DNA from: Bacteroides ilei
Lineage (GTDB): Bacteria > Bacteroidota > Bacteroidia > Bacteroidales > Bacteroidaceae
Assembly (NCBI RefSeq): GCF_900128495.1
Contig: NZ_LT635801.1
Coordinates: forward strand, 1 to 64,000
Direction: 5' to 3'
DNA: 64,000 bases
A program made the position numbers and the translations under genes. The number at the start of each line of letters is the position of its first letter. Positions within the stretch are counted from its first letter, which is position 1. The notes under the pieces are model-generated. The model was not told the DNA's origin. It did no database searches and saw nothing but the letters and a program-made list of their open reading frames with translations. This document shows, one piece after another, positions 1 to 8,525 of the stretch.

Positions 1-93
1 GTATCTTTGCCATATTACTTTGCTTATGCTTAAAGATACAAAATCTTTAGGTAATAACAACGCCTCGGCTTGGGAAAGTCGGGGCGTTGTCAT

Positions 94-127
94 AAAAAAA
101 GAGGGTATGCATTTTGACACACCCTCT
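94..127 (-). terminator. Rho-independent terminator of the phosphate transporter gene
   Basis: A 7-bp perfect stem (AGAGGGT at 100-106 with ACCCTCT at 121-127) is followed on the minus strand by a run of seven T (94-100). It lies about 20 bases past the stop codon of the leftward transporter gene. A second 13-bp hairpin at about 59-90 has no T-tail on either strand and is left unassigned. Confidence 0.75.
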
Positions 128-148
128 AAAATTAATAGGTCACTTTGA

Positions 149-2437
149 TTATTCTGTACGGGTGGGCAGCTGTGATTCCTGAGGAACATAGTCGCCTTGG
201 AAGAAGCGGCTGGCACGTAGCAAATGACGCCAGATACTTACTAATTCCTGTGATTCCTGCAGGATATTCAAGTAGACTAGTGAAGCTTTCAGGCTTGTGC
301 TGTCTGCCTCCTGCATATGGTTCATCTGTTGTTTTCGCAATGATGAAATGGTATTTTTCAAGGCATCTCCTTTTTTAAGGATATCATCGGCTTCTGCATA
401 GTTATTGTTTTCGATAGCCATGCGGGTCCGTTCCATCAGATTGCAGAGTTCCTGACGAACAGGAGTGAATTCTTTGACACATTCCTTTGAGATAGGATTG
501 AAGTTATTGTCGACATGTTCCTTGCATGGGTCACATATACGTTTGATACAATATAGCATTTCTTCGCAGCTGTTACTTCCCAGATGGAACCATGTATTCT
601 TTTCGATTGCGATTGTAATAGGAATCCGGCGTAGTCCCAGAATCTCTTTACGACGGCGTTTCTTCAACATTTTCCGTTGTTCGTCAGTTGTGTTGATTAC
701 TTTTTTCAGGATCTTCAGATTTTGTTCTATAAACCCATCTGTACTCTTTACGTATGCCTGTTCTGTATATTCAATATAACTGGTCAATGTTTCTTTGACA
801 TGCTGGCGGAGCAGATTCAGTACTTCTGTCTTGTCTTTGCTTGCCATCATACGTTTGAAGAGGTCGTCCTGTTTTTCTATCTGTTGTTTCTTCTTGTACT
901 GGATGTTACTTCTGATGAGCAGGAATACCGCAACACAGATAAAGATAAACATACCGATGAAACTTGTGTAGTACATGATGATAGTTACCAGCGCGCAGAT
1001 TATGAATGCCACGAATGCAGTGATAAACCAGCCTCCGATTACTGACAGCATACCGGTAATGCGGTAAACGGCACTTTCACGGCCCCACGCACGGTCGGCC
1101 AGTGATGATCCCATCGCTACGATAAAGGTTACATAGGTGGTTGATAGCGGCAACTTCATTGTTGTACCGATAATAATCAATAAGCCGGAAAGGACCAGAT
1201 TTACTGCGGCACGTACCATATCGAATGCAGCACCATTTTCCAGGATTATTTCGTCTTTGTTGAAACGGCTGTCAATCCATTTGCGCCAGCTTTCAGGAAT
1301 GGCATGGACTAAAAATTCATTGATTGCAGTTGCACGGCGCACGATTGTACGGGCGAGACCGGAAGAACCGAACATTTCGTCTCCTTCTTCCTGACGTGCC
1401 AAATCGACCGATGTCTTGATTACGTTTTTAGCCTTTTTGGATGTAGCCAGTGCATAAACCATGATAATTCCGGAGGCAAATAAGAAGATTGCCGGGGTTT
1501 TTGCCGATGACATTAATGATGTCATCATGAAGTCGTGGATACCCGTTCCGTTTGAATTGGCTATATAGTCGGTGTATGCAGAGAAACCTGCCAACGGAAC
1601 TCCAATGAAGTTCACCAGGTCATTGCCGGCAAATGCCAGAGCCAGAGCAAATGTTCCTAGCAGGACAATGATACGGAATACATTGACCTTGCACCAGTGT
1701 AGGATCTGCATCAAGGCTGTAAAGAAGATAAAACAGCCGATTACGAGTAAGGTGGTGTTGTCACTTATCCATTGCAAGGATTCTGGACTCATAAATGGAG
1801 CGCTGTTCAGACCTTTGATCAGGATAAAATAGGTTAGTGCCGTTACTGAAATACCTCCAAAGATACCGATTTTCCATGACAGGCGCTTTTTGTAGTTGAA
1901 GCTGAATATCAGACGTGATATGTACTGTACAAAGGTTCCGCAGATAAAGGCTACTGCTACAGACAGGAAGATACCCATAATAACTGACAGGGCCTTTTCT
2001 GTATTCATCATATCTCCCAGAGAAAGCATTCCCGATTCGTCTCCCACAATTTTGAGAAGAGCCAGGATGAATGTTCCTCCCAACAGTTCAAATACCATGG
2101 ATACGGTAGTTGATGTGGGGAGTCCTAAGGTGTTGAATACGTCTAGCAGGACTACATCTGTAACCATTACGGCCAGTAGAATACACATGATATCATAGAA
2201 GCTGAAATTGGCCGGTTGGAATATGCCGTGGCGTGCAATATCCATCATACCGTTACTTAAGATTGCTCCTGCAAATACACCTACTGCCGCCACGATAATG
2301 ATGGTTTTGTAGCGTGCCACTTTTGCTCCGACGGCAGAATTCATGAAGTTTACAGCATCATTGCTGACACCAACCAGCAGATCGAAGACTGCCAACATAA
2401 AAAGGAATATTACAATTCCTAGATAAACGGTTTCCAT
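149..2437 (-). CDS. Inorganic phosphate transporter, PiT family, with C-terminal PhoU-like domain
   Basis: A 762-residue inner-membrane protein predicted to import inorganic phosphate with a cation. The N-terminal two thirds has the duplicated PHO4/PiT layout: a GVSNDAVNFMNSAVG-type motif near residue 22 and a second GNDLVNFIGVPLAG motif near residue 270, among about ten hydrophobic segments. After the last membrane segment (around residue 530) comes a soluble helical, charged region of about 230 residues that resembles PhoU-like domains. This fusion is common in Bacteroidetes, whereas E. coli PitA lacks it. The gene is transcribed alone and divergently from purH, with a -7 box at 2469-2476 and a terminator at 94-127. 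Phosphate is the family substrate; the exact ion coupling cannot be read from sequence. Confidence 0.9.
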   Translation of the reverse strand: METVYLGIVIFLFMLAVFDLLVGVSNDAVNFMNSAVGAKVARYKTIIIVAAVGVFAGAILSNGMMDIARHGIFQPANFSFYDIMCILLAVMVTDVVLLDVFNTLGLPTSTTVSMVFELLGGTFILALLKIVGDESGMLSLGDMMNTEKALSVIMGIFLSVAVAFICGTFVQYISRLIFSFNYKKRLSWKIGIFGGISVTALTYFILIKGLNSAPFMSPESLQWISDNTTLLVIGCFIFFTALMQILHWCKVNVFRIIVLLGTFALALAFAGNDLVNFIGVPLAGFSAYTDYIANSNGTGIHDFMMTSLMSSAKTPAIFLFASGIIMVYALATSKKAKNVIKTSVDLARQEEGDEMFGSSGLARTIVRRATAINEFLVHAIPESWRKWIDSRFNKDEIILENGAAFDMVRAAVNLVLSGLLIIIGTTMKLPLSTTYVTFIVAMGSSLADRAWGRESAVYRITGMLSVIGGWFITAFVAFIICALVTIIMYYTSFIGMFIFICVAVFLLIRSNIQYKKKQQIEKQDDLFKRMMASKDKTEVLNLLRQHVKETLTSYIEYTEQAYVKSTDGFIEQNLKILKKVINTTDEQRKMLKKRRRKEILGLRRIPITIAIEKNTWFHLGSNSCEEMLYCIKRICDPCKEHVDNNFNPISKECVKEFTPVRQELCNLMERTRMAIENNNYAEADDILKKGDALKNTISSLRKQQMNHMQEADSTSLKASLVYLNILQESQELVSIWRHLLRASRFFQGDYVPQESQLPTRTE

Positions 2438-2468
2438 AATTTATTTGTTCTATCGTTTTTTTCTGGCG

Positions 2469-2476
2469 CAAAGCTA
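2469..2476 (-). promoter_or_regulatory. Bacteroides-type -7 box for the phosphate transporter
   Basis: The minus strand reads TAGCTTTG, matching the Bacteroides -7 consensus TAnnTTTG, 32 bases upstream of the transporter ATG. No clear TTTG -33 box was seen at the usual spacing. Confidence 0.5.
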
Positions 2477-2579
2477 AACAGGGCATATTATAAGATAATG
2501 TCATACATATTACATTTGTGTTACAAAAAAAGTGCGATAATTTCACCGCTCCTTCTTATGTATATACATTTAAAATTCC

Positions 2580-2587
2580 TAACTTTG
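2580..2587 (+). promoter_or_regulatory. Bacteroides-type -7 box for purH
   Basis: TAACTTTG matches TAnnTTTG and lies 26 bases before the purH ATG, in the 175-bp divergent intergenic region. Because purH and the mre-mrd genes are tightly packed, this promoter may drive the whole rightward run. Confidence 0.55.
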
Positions 2588-2612
2588 CCCCAAATATTAA
2601 AATCTTATAGCA

Positions 2613-4139
2613 ATGTCAGAGTCAAAGAGAATAAAGACCGCGTTAGTATCGGTTTATCACAAGGATGGTTTGGATATGATTATCCGTCGTCTTGCAGAGG
2701 AAGGTGTTGAATTTTTGTCAACAGGTGGAACACGACATTTTATAGAAGGGTTAGGTTATCCTTGCCATGCCGTTGAAGATCTGACCGGTTATCCTTCCAT
2801 TCTGGGTGGACGTGTCAAGACTCTTCATCCGAAAGTTTTTGGAGGTATTCTTTGTCGTCGTGAGCTGGAAGGTGATCAGGAACAGATAAAGCAATATGAA
2901 ATACCGGAAATAGACCTGGTCATTGTTGACTTGTATCCGTTTGAAGACACTGTGGCTTCGGGTGCCGATTCACAGTCCATCATCGAAAAAATAGATATAG
3001 GCGGAATCTCGTTGATTCGTGCAGCAGCTAAAAACTTCAATGATGTGGTTATTGTAGCCAGCAAGGCTCAATATAAGCCTTTCTATGATATTATTTCGAA
3101 GAATGGGGCTGTCACTACACGTGAAGAACGCCGCTGGTTTGCTAAAGAGGCTTTTGCGGTTTCTTCTCATTATGATTCTGCTATTTTCGGCTGGTTTGAC
3201 GGTGATGACCACTCGGCTTTCCGTTGTGCAGCTGAAAATCCGAAGGCTTTGCGCTATGGTGAAAATCCTCATCAGAAGGGCGTCTTCTTCGGCGATTTTG
3301 ACAAAATGTTCGATCAGCTCCACGGAAAAGAAATCTCTTATAACAATCTGTTGGATATCAATGCCGCTGTTGATCTGATTGATGAATTCAAAGGTGAAAC
3401 AACATTTGCCATATTGAAGCATAATAACGCATGTGGCCTGGCTTCCCGTCCTGTCTTGGTTGAGGCTTGGAAAGCAGCGTTGGCCGGTGATCCGGTTTCT
3501 GCCTTTGGCGGTGTTCTGGTAACAAATGTACCGGTAGACCGTGAAACGGCGGAGGAAATCAATAAGATTTTCTTCGAAGTGATTATAGCGCCTGCATATG
3601 ACGAGGATGCATTGGAAATCCTGTATCAGAAGAAAAACCGTATAGTCTTGGTACGTAAGGATGTTGAACTGCCCAAAAGACAGTTCCGTTCATTGTTGAA
3701 CGGTGTGTTGGCCCAAGATCGGGATCTGAAGACTGAAACTCGTGATGATCTGAAGCTGGCTTCAATCAAAGCTCCTTCGGATGCTGAAATTGAAGATATG
3801 TTGTTTGCCAATAAAATTGTAAAACAGAGTAAAAGTAATGCCATCGTTTTAGCTAAAGGTAAACAGCTGGTAGCCAGTGGAGTCGGTCAGACCTCTCGGG
3901 TAGATGCCTTGAAACAGGCTATTGAAAAGGCTAAGTCTTTCGGATTTGATCTGAATGGCGCTGTGATGGCTAGTGATGCATTCTTCCCGTTCCCGGATTG
4001 TGTGGAACTGGCCGATAAGGAAGGTATCAAGGCTGTTATCCAACCGGGCGGATCTGTAAAAGATGATTTGACTTTCCAGTATTGTAACGAACATGGTGTT
4101 GCAATGGTTGTTACTGGTATCCGTCATTTTAAACATTAA
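2613..4139 (+). CDS. purH: Bifunctional AICAR formyltransferase / IMP cyclohydrolase
   Basis: Catalyses the last two steps of IMP synthesis: formylation of AICAR with 10-formyl-THF, then ring closure. The 508-residue product starts with an MGS-like IMP cyclohydrolase domain (ALVSVYHKDGL, then STGGTRHFIEGLGYP, then GGRVKTLHPKVFGG) and continues into the transformylase domain with KHNNACG (the KxNNPCG-type motif) and the C-terminal AVIQPGGSVKDD signature. The length fits the family. The ATG at 2613 follows a TAACTTTG promoter box. The stop is only 18 bases before mreB, so purH probably shares a transcript with the cell-shape genes. Confidence 0.97.
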   Translation: MSESKRIKTALVSVYHKDGLDMIIRRLAEEGVEFLSTGGTRHFIEGLGYPCHAVEDLTGYPSILGGRVKTLHPKVFGGILCRRELEGDQEQIKQYEIPEIDLVIVDLYPFEDTVASGADSQSIIEKIDIGGISLIRAAAKNFNDVVIVASKAQYKPFYDIISKNGAVTTREERRWFAKEAFAVSSHYDSAIFGWFDGDDHSAFRCAAENPKALRYGENPHQKGVFFGDFDKMFDQLHGKEISYNNLLDINAAVDLIDEFKGETTFAILKHNNACGLASRPVLVEAWKAALAGDPVSAFGGVLVTNVPVDRETAEEINKIFFEVIIAPAYDEDALEILYQKKNRIVLVRKDVELPKRQFRSLLNGVLAQDRDLKTETRDDLKLASIKAPSDAEIEDMLFANKIVKQSKSNAIVLAKGKQLVASGVGQTSRVDALKQAIEKAKSFGFDLNGAVMASDAFFPFPDCVELADKEGIKAVIQPGGSVKDDLTFQYCNEHGVAMVVTGIRHFKH

Positions 4140-4157
4140 TTTAATTTTTATTGCAGG

Positions 4158-5180
4158 ATGGGATTATTCTCCTTTACACAAGAAATAGCGATGGACCTTG
4201 GTACTGCCAATACCATTATTATAAGCAATGACAAGATTGTGGTTGACGAACCCTCTGTCGTTGCCCTGGACCGTCGTACTGATAAAATGATTGCGGTAGG
4301 TGAACGTGCAAAATTGATGTATGAAAAGGAAAATCCGAATATTCGTACAGTACGTCCCTTACGTGATGGCGTTATTGCCGACTTCAATGCATGTGAGCAG
4401 ATGATGCGCGGCCTGATTAAGAAAGTGAATACAGGTCGTCGGCTGTTTACCCCTTCTTTGCGTATGGTTATCGGCGTTCCTTCGGGTAGTACTGAAGTCG
4501 AACTGCGTGCTGTGCGTGACAGTGCAGAACATGCTGGAGGACGTGATGTCTATTTGATTTTTGAACCGATGGCGGCTGCTATCGGTATAGGTCTGGATGT
4601 TGAGGCTCCGGAAGGTAATATGGTGGTAGATATAGGTGGTGGTTCAACCGAAATTGCTGTGATTTCATTGGGAGGCATCGTTTCGAACAATTCAATCCGT
4701 ATTGCGGGTGATGATCTGACTGCTGATATTCAGGAGTATATGAGTCGCCAGCATAATGTGAAAGTCAGTGAACGAATGGCCGAACGTATAAAGATCCATG
4801 TGGGAGCGGCTTTGACCGATTTGGGTGATGAAGCACCTGAAGATTATATTGTCCGTGGCCCTAACCGCATTACTGCACTGCCGATGGAAGTTCCTGTATG
4901 TTATCAGGAAATTGCACACTGCCTGGAGAAAAGCATTGCTAAAATTGAAACTGCAATATTGAGCGCTCTTGAAAATACTCCTCCAGAGTTATATGCCGAT
5001 ATTGTAAATAACGGTATTTATCTAGCCGGAGGAGGTGCTTTGTTGCGTGGCTTGGACAAACGTCTGACCGATAAGATCAATATTCCTTTCCACATTGCGG
5101 AAGATCCTTTGCTTAGTGTTGCTAAAGGTACAGGTATCGCATTGAAGAACGTTGACCGTTTTTCATTCTTGATGCGGTAA
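4158..5180 (+). CDS. mreB: Rod-shape determining actin homologue MreB
   Basis: A 340-residue bacterial actin that polymerises under the inner membrane and positions the elongasome. It has the phosphate-1 loop DLGTANT (from residue 13), the GVPSGSTEVELRAV segment, the phosphate-2 DIGGGSTEIAVISLGG motif, and the adenosine motif LAGGGALLRGLD near the C-terminus. It is the first of the mreB-C-D-mrdA-rodA series. A strong hairpin with a T-rich 3' end sits between it and mreC. Confidence 0.97.
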   Translation: MGLFSFTQEIAMDLGTANTIIISNDKIVVDEPSVVALDRRTDKMIAVGERAKLMYEKENPNIRTVRPLRDGVIADFNACEQMMRGLIKKVNTGRRLFTPSLRMVIGVPSGSTEVELRAVRDSAEHAGGRDVYLIFEPMAAAIGIGLDVEAPEGNMVVDIGGGSTEIAVISLGGIVSNNSIRIAGDDLTADIQEYMSRQHNVKVSERMAERIKIHVGAALTDLGDEAPEDYIVRGPNRITALPMEVPVCYQEIAHCLEKSIAKIETAILSALENTPPELYADIVNNGIYLAGGGALLRGLDKRLTDKINIPFHIAEDPLLSVAKGTGIALKNVDRFSFLMR

Positions 5181-5206
5181 CATGGAGGAAGAATAAGAAA
5201 ATTTAT

Positions 5207-5262
5207 AGTCAGCTGTTAAGGATAGAGGTTTTTTTCCTTCTGTTTTTAACTGCTGGCTTTTT
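5207..5262 (+). terminator. Intra-operon terminator/attenuator-like hairpin between mreB and mreC
   Basis: The 14-base arms 5207-5220 and 5245-5258 pair with one mismatch and two G-U wobbles, and the 3' arm runs into TTTTT (5258-5262). The 128-bp mreB-mreC gap is much larger than the other junctions of this operon. The structure could lower transcription past mreB. It is seen in the sequence; its activity is inferred. Confidence 0.5.
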
Positions 5263-5308
5263 ATGGTTTTTATCAGTTTTGTTTTGATTGATAATATAAG
5301 TTTCTGAC

Positions 5309-6160
5309 GTGCGGAATCTGCTTAATTTTCTTTTGAAGTATAATTATTGGCTGCTTTTTATTTTATTGGAAGTAGTCAGCTTTACTTTATTGTTCCGGTT
5401 TAACAATTATCAGGGTAGTGTGTTCTTTACTTCAGCCAATTATGTTTCTGGAATAGTGTGTGATGCAGTCAGTAATGTAACTTCTTATTTTGGCTTGCGT
5501 CAGGTCAACCGGAATCTGGTACAGCAGAATGTGAAACTGGAACTGGAGCTCGAACGTTTGAATGAAGCATTGAAGGGTTATGTCCGGGATACGACCGAAA
5601 TAGCAAAGATGAAACAGGACGTGCTGAGGAATTATTTTATTTATCCTGCCCGGGTAGTGAATAACAGTCTGACACGTGCGGATAATTATATTACGATAAA
5701 TAAAGGGAGTGCCGATAGCATCCGCCCTGAGATGGGGGTCATCGATGGTAATGGAGTTGTGGGAATTGTGTACCAGACATCTTCTCATTATTCGATTGTT
5801 CTACCGGTTCTGAACTCCAAAAGTAGCATCAGCTGTAAGATCCACCGTACAGATTATTTCGGTTCCTTGAAATGGGATGGTGGTTCCAGCCAATATGCTT
5901 GGGTGCAAGATATACCTCGACATTCGGAATTTACGTTGGGAGATACTGTTGTTACAAGCGGGCATAGTTCTGTCTTTCCAGAGGGTATTCCCGTTGGGGT
6001 AGTGGATGACATGGGAGATAGTAATGATGGCTTGTCGTATCGGTTGAAAGTGCGTTTGTTTACCGATTTTGCCCGTTTGAGTGATGTCTGTGTCATTCGT
6101 TTCCATGGCCAGAATGAGCAGGCTGAACTGGAAGATAATGTATTGACCAAATTAAAGTAA
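5309..6160 (+). CDS. mreC: Rod-shape determining protein MreC
   Basis: A 283-residue bitopic membrane protein. A short cytoplasmic stretch precedes one transmembrane helix (residues about 9-28, YNYWLLFILLEVVSFTLLF), followed by a coiled coil (QQNVKLELELERLNEAL) and two beta-barrel domains with the family motifs INKGSADSIRPEMGVIDGNGVVGIV and GDTVVTSGHSSVFPEGIPVG. MreC links MreB to PBP2/RodA in the periplasm. The start is GTG at 5309; no in-frame ATG lies nearby before the transmembrane helix. mreD follows after 14 bases. Confidence 0.94.
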   Translation: MRNLLNFLLKYNYWLLFILLEVVSFTLLFRFNNYQGSVFFTSANYVSGIVCDAVSNVTSYFGLRQVNRNLVQQNVKLELELERLNEALKGYVRDTTEIAKMKQDVLRNYFIYPARVVNNSLTRADNYITINKGSADSIRPEMGVIDGNGVVGIVYQTSSHYSIVLPVLNSKSSISCKIHRTDYFGSLKWDGGSSQYAWVQDIPRHSEFTLGDTVVTSGHSSVFPEGIPVGVVDDMGDSNDGLSYRLKVRLFTDFARLSDVCVIRFHGQNEQAELEDNVLTKLK

Positions 6161-6174
6161 AAGGAGAGAATAAG

Positions 6175-6675
6175 ATGCTTCAATTGATTCATCGGATATT
6201 ATGGTTCCTTGTTCTGGTATTGGTTCAGGTCCTGGTTTTGAACCATGTACATATTGCCGGGTATGCAACACCCGTTCTCTATATTTATTATATCTTGACA
6301 TTAAATTCAGAAACTACCCGCGTTTCCCTTTTGTTGCAAGGATTCTTTTTGGGACTTTGTGTCGATGTCTTCAGCAATACGCCTGGAGTCAATGCCGCTG
6401 CATGTACATTGTTGGCTTTTGTTCGTCCGGCTTTGTTACGTATGCAGATGGTCAGGGATATTACCGATGACTATGAACCGGGAATACGGATTATGGGTTT
6501 TTCTCCATTCCTGCGTTATGTAACGAGTGGGACTTTTCTGATGGTTCTTGTATGGCAGCTGATAGATATATTTTCGTTGTTCCGTATAGAGGAACTTTTT
6601 TGGAGAGTTCTGTCCAGTACGTTCCTTTCCGTTATTTTGATTATGTGTATTGATGCCGTAAGGAGGAAGAGATAG
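6175..6675 (+). CDS. mreD: Rod-shape determining protein MreD
   Basis: A 166-residue very hydrophobic protein with about five membrane segments, in the canonical position between mreC and mrdA. MreD sequences are poorly conserved, so the call rests on size, hydrophobicity and operon position. Its TAG stop shares one base with the GTG start of mrdA, which suggests translational coupling. Confidence 0.88.
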   Translation: MLQLIHRILWFLVLVLVQVLVLNHVHIAGYATPVLYIYYILTLNSETTRVSLLLQGFFLGLCVDVFSNTPGVNAAACTLLAFVRPALLRMQMVRDITDDYEPGIRIMGFSPFLRYVTSGTFLMVLVWQLIDIFSLFRIEELFWRVLSSTFLSVILIMCIDAVRRKR

Positions 6676-8525
6676 TGGATAAAAATTATAACTTGTCGAA
6701 ACGTCGCTATGTGATAGCAGGTGCTGTTCTGTGCGTTGTTCTTCTTTTTATTGCCCGTTTGTTCGTGTTGCAGATAATGAACGACGATTACAAGAAGAAT
6801 GCCGACAGTAATGCTTTCTTGAGAAAAATACAATATCCTAGCCGGGGTGTTATTTATGACAGGACAGGGAAATTGCTGGTATTTAATCAGCCGGCATATG
6901 ATATTACGGTTATCATGAAGGAAATAACTTCTTTGGATACAATGGATCTGTGCCGTACCTTAAAGATAACTCCTGAGTTTTTGCGTAAGAAATTTCGTGA
7001 CATGAAAGACCGGCGTCTGAATCCCGGTTATTCTCCTTATACCAACCAGGTTCTGCTTACCCAGCTGTCGGCCGAGGATTGTGGCATATTTCAGGAGAAG
7101 CTGTTCAAATTCCCCGGTTTTTATATACAGCGTCGTACCATCCGTCAATATACATACAATGCAGGCGCACATGTATTGGGTGATATAGCAGAAGTTTCAA
7201 AAAATGAAATGGAACAGGATGAATATTACCAGCCTGGCGATTTCATCGGGAAACTGGGTGTAGAACGTTCCTATGAGAAGCAGTTGAGGGGTGAAAAAGG
7301 GATTGAGATTCTGCTCCGTGATGCACATGGGCGTATTCAGGGGAATTATATGGACGGGAAGTTCGATAAGGAGCCTGTTCCGGGGAAGAACCTGACGTTA
7401 AGCCTTGATATTGATCTGCAGCAATTGGGCGAACGGCTTCTGGAAGGGAAGATCGGGAGTATTGTTGCCATCGAGCCTCAGACAGGGGAAGTACTTTGTC
7501 TGGTTTCTTCTCCGAGTTATGATCCTCATCTGATGGTCGGACGGGAGCGTGGAAAGAATCATTTGGCTATGTCACGCGACCCTTGGAAGCCGTTGCTTAA
7601 CCGTGCCATCATGGGAACATATCCTCCCGGATCGACCTTTAAGACGACTCAGGCTCTGACTTATCTACAGGAGGGTATCATTACAACCGGTACCACTTAT
7701 CCGTGTGTGCATGGATTCTCTTTTAGAGGACTTCACGTAGGTTGTCATGCACATCCGTCTCCATTGCCATTGATTCCTGCCATAGCGACATCCTGTAACG
7801 GTTATTTCTGCTGGGGATTATATCATATGATCGGAGCCCGTCAGAAGTATGGAAGTGTACAGAATGCGATGGATACCTGGCGTGACTATATGGTTTCTAT
7901 GGGATTCGGATATACATTGGGGATTGATCTGCCCGGTGAAAAAAGAGGGATGATTCCCAATGCCAAATATTATGATAAGGCATACAAGGGGTCCTGGAAC
8001 GGTTTGACGATTATCAGTATTTCCATCGGTCAGGGTGAAGTCACTGCAACACCCCTGCAGATAGCGAATCTCGGGGCAACGATTGCCAACCGCGGTTATT
8101 TTTTCACACCGCATGTGGTGAAATCGATAGAAGGTGAAAGTATCGATACCTTATATTCGAAAAAAAGGTACACCATGGTCGATAAGTCGCATTATGAGGA
8201 GGTGGTACAAGGAATGCGTATGGCTGTATTGGGGGGAACCTGTAGGGTTGCCAATCTACCTGATATTGAGGTTTGCGGCAAGACTGGTACGGCTCAGAAC
8301 CATGGGAAAGACCATTCGGCATTTATGGGTTTTGCTCCGATGGAAAATCCGAAGATTGCGATTGCCGTTTATGTTGAGAATGGTGGATGGGGAGCGACTT
8401 ACGGTGTTCCCATAGGTCGTTTGATGATAGAGCAATATTTGAAAGGAAAGCTTTCGCCGGAAGATGAGGCGATGGCTTCAGAAATACAAAATAGAAGAAT
8501 TGATTATGGTCTTCAAGAGAGATAG
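6675..8525 (+). CDS. mrdA: Penicillin-binding protein 2 (elongasome transpeptidase)
   Basis: Cross-links peptidoglycan during cell elongation. The 616-residue protein has an N-terminal membrane anchor (residues about 12-34), a dimerisation/pedestal domain beginning IQYPSRGVIYDRTGK, and a transpeptidase domain with all three active-site motifs: SxxK as S320-TFK, SxN as S373-CN, and KTG at K536. It starts with GTG at 6675, overlapping the mreD stop by one base, and its 3' end overlaps the start of rodA. The partner glycosyltransferase is the RodA encoded next. Confidence 0.96.
   Translation: MDKNYNLSKRRYVIAGAVLCVVLLFIARLFVLQIMNDDYKKNADSNAFLRKIQYPSRGVIYDRTGKLLVFNQPAYDITVIMKEITSLDTMDLCRTLKITPEFLRKKFRDMKDRRLNPGYSPYTNQVLLTQLSAEDCGIFQEKLFKFPGFYIQRRTIRQYTYNAGAHVLGDIAEVSKNEMEQDEYYQPGDFIGKLGVERSYEKQLRGEKGIEILLRDAHGRIQGNYMDGKFDKEPVPGKNLTLSLDIDLQQLGERLLEGKIGSIVAIEPQTGEVLCLVSSPSYDPHLMVGRERGKNHLAMSRDPWKPLLNRAIMGTYPPGSTFKTTQALTYLQEGIITTGTTYPCVHGFSFRGLHVGCHAHPSPLPLIPAIATSCNGYFCWGLYHMIGARQKYGSVQNAMDTWRDYMVSMGFGYTLGIDLPGEKRGMIPNAKYYDKAYKGSWNGLTIISISIGQGEVTATPLQIANLGATIANRGYFFTPHVVKSIEGESIDTLYSKKRYTMVDKSHYEEVVQGMRMAVLGGTCRVANLPDIEVCGKTGTAQNHGKDHSAFMGFAPMENPKIAIAVYVENGGWGATYGVPIGRLMIEQYLKGKLSPEDEAMASEIQNRRIDYGLQER

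Noticed and set aside
59..90. 13-bp hairpin near the window start as a terminator
   Set aside because: Strong pairing but no T-run on either strand; the neighbouring hairpin at 94-127 is the better terminator. Left unassigned.
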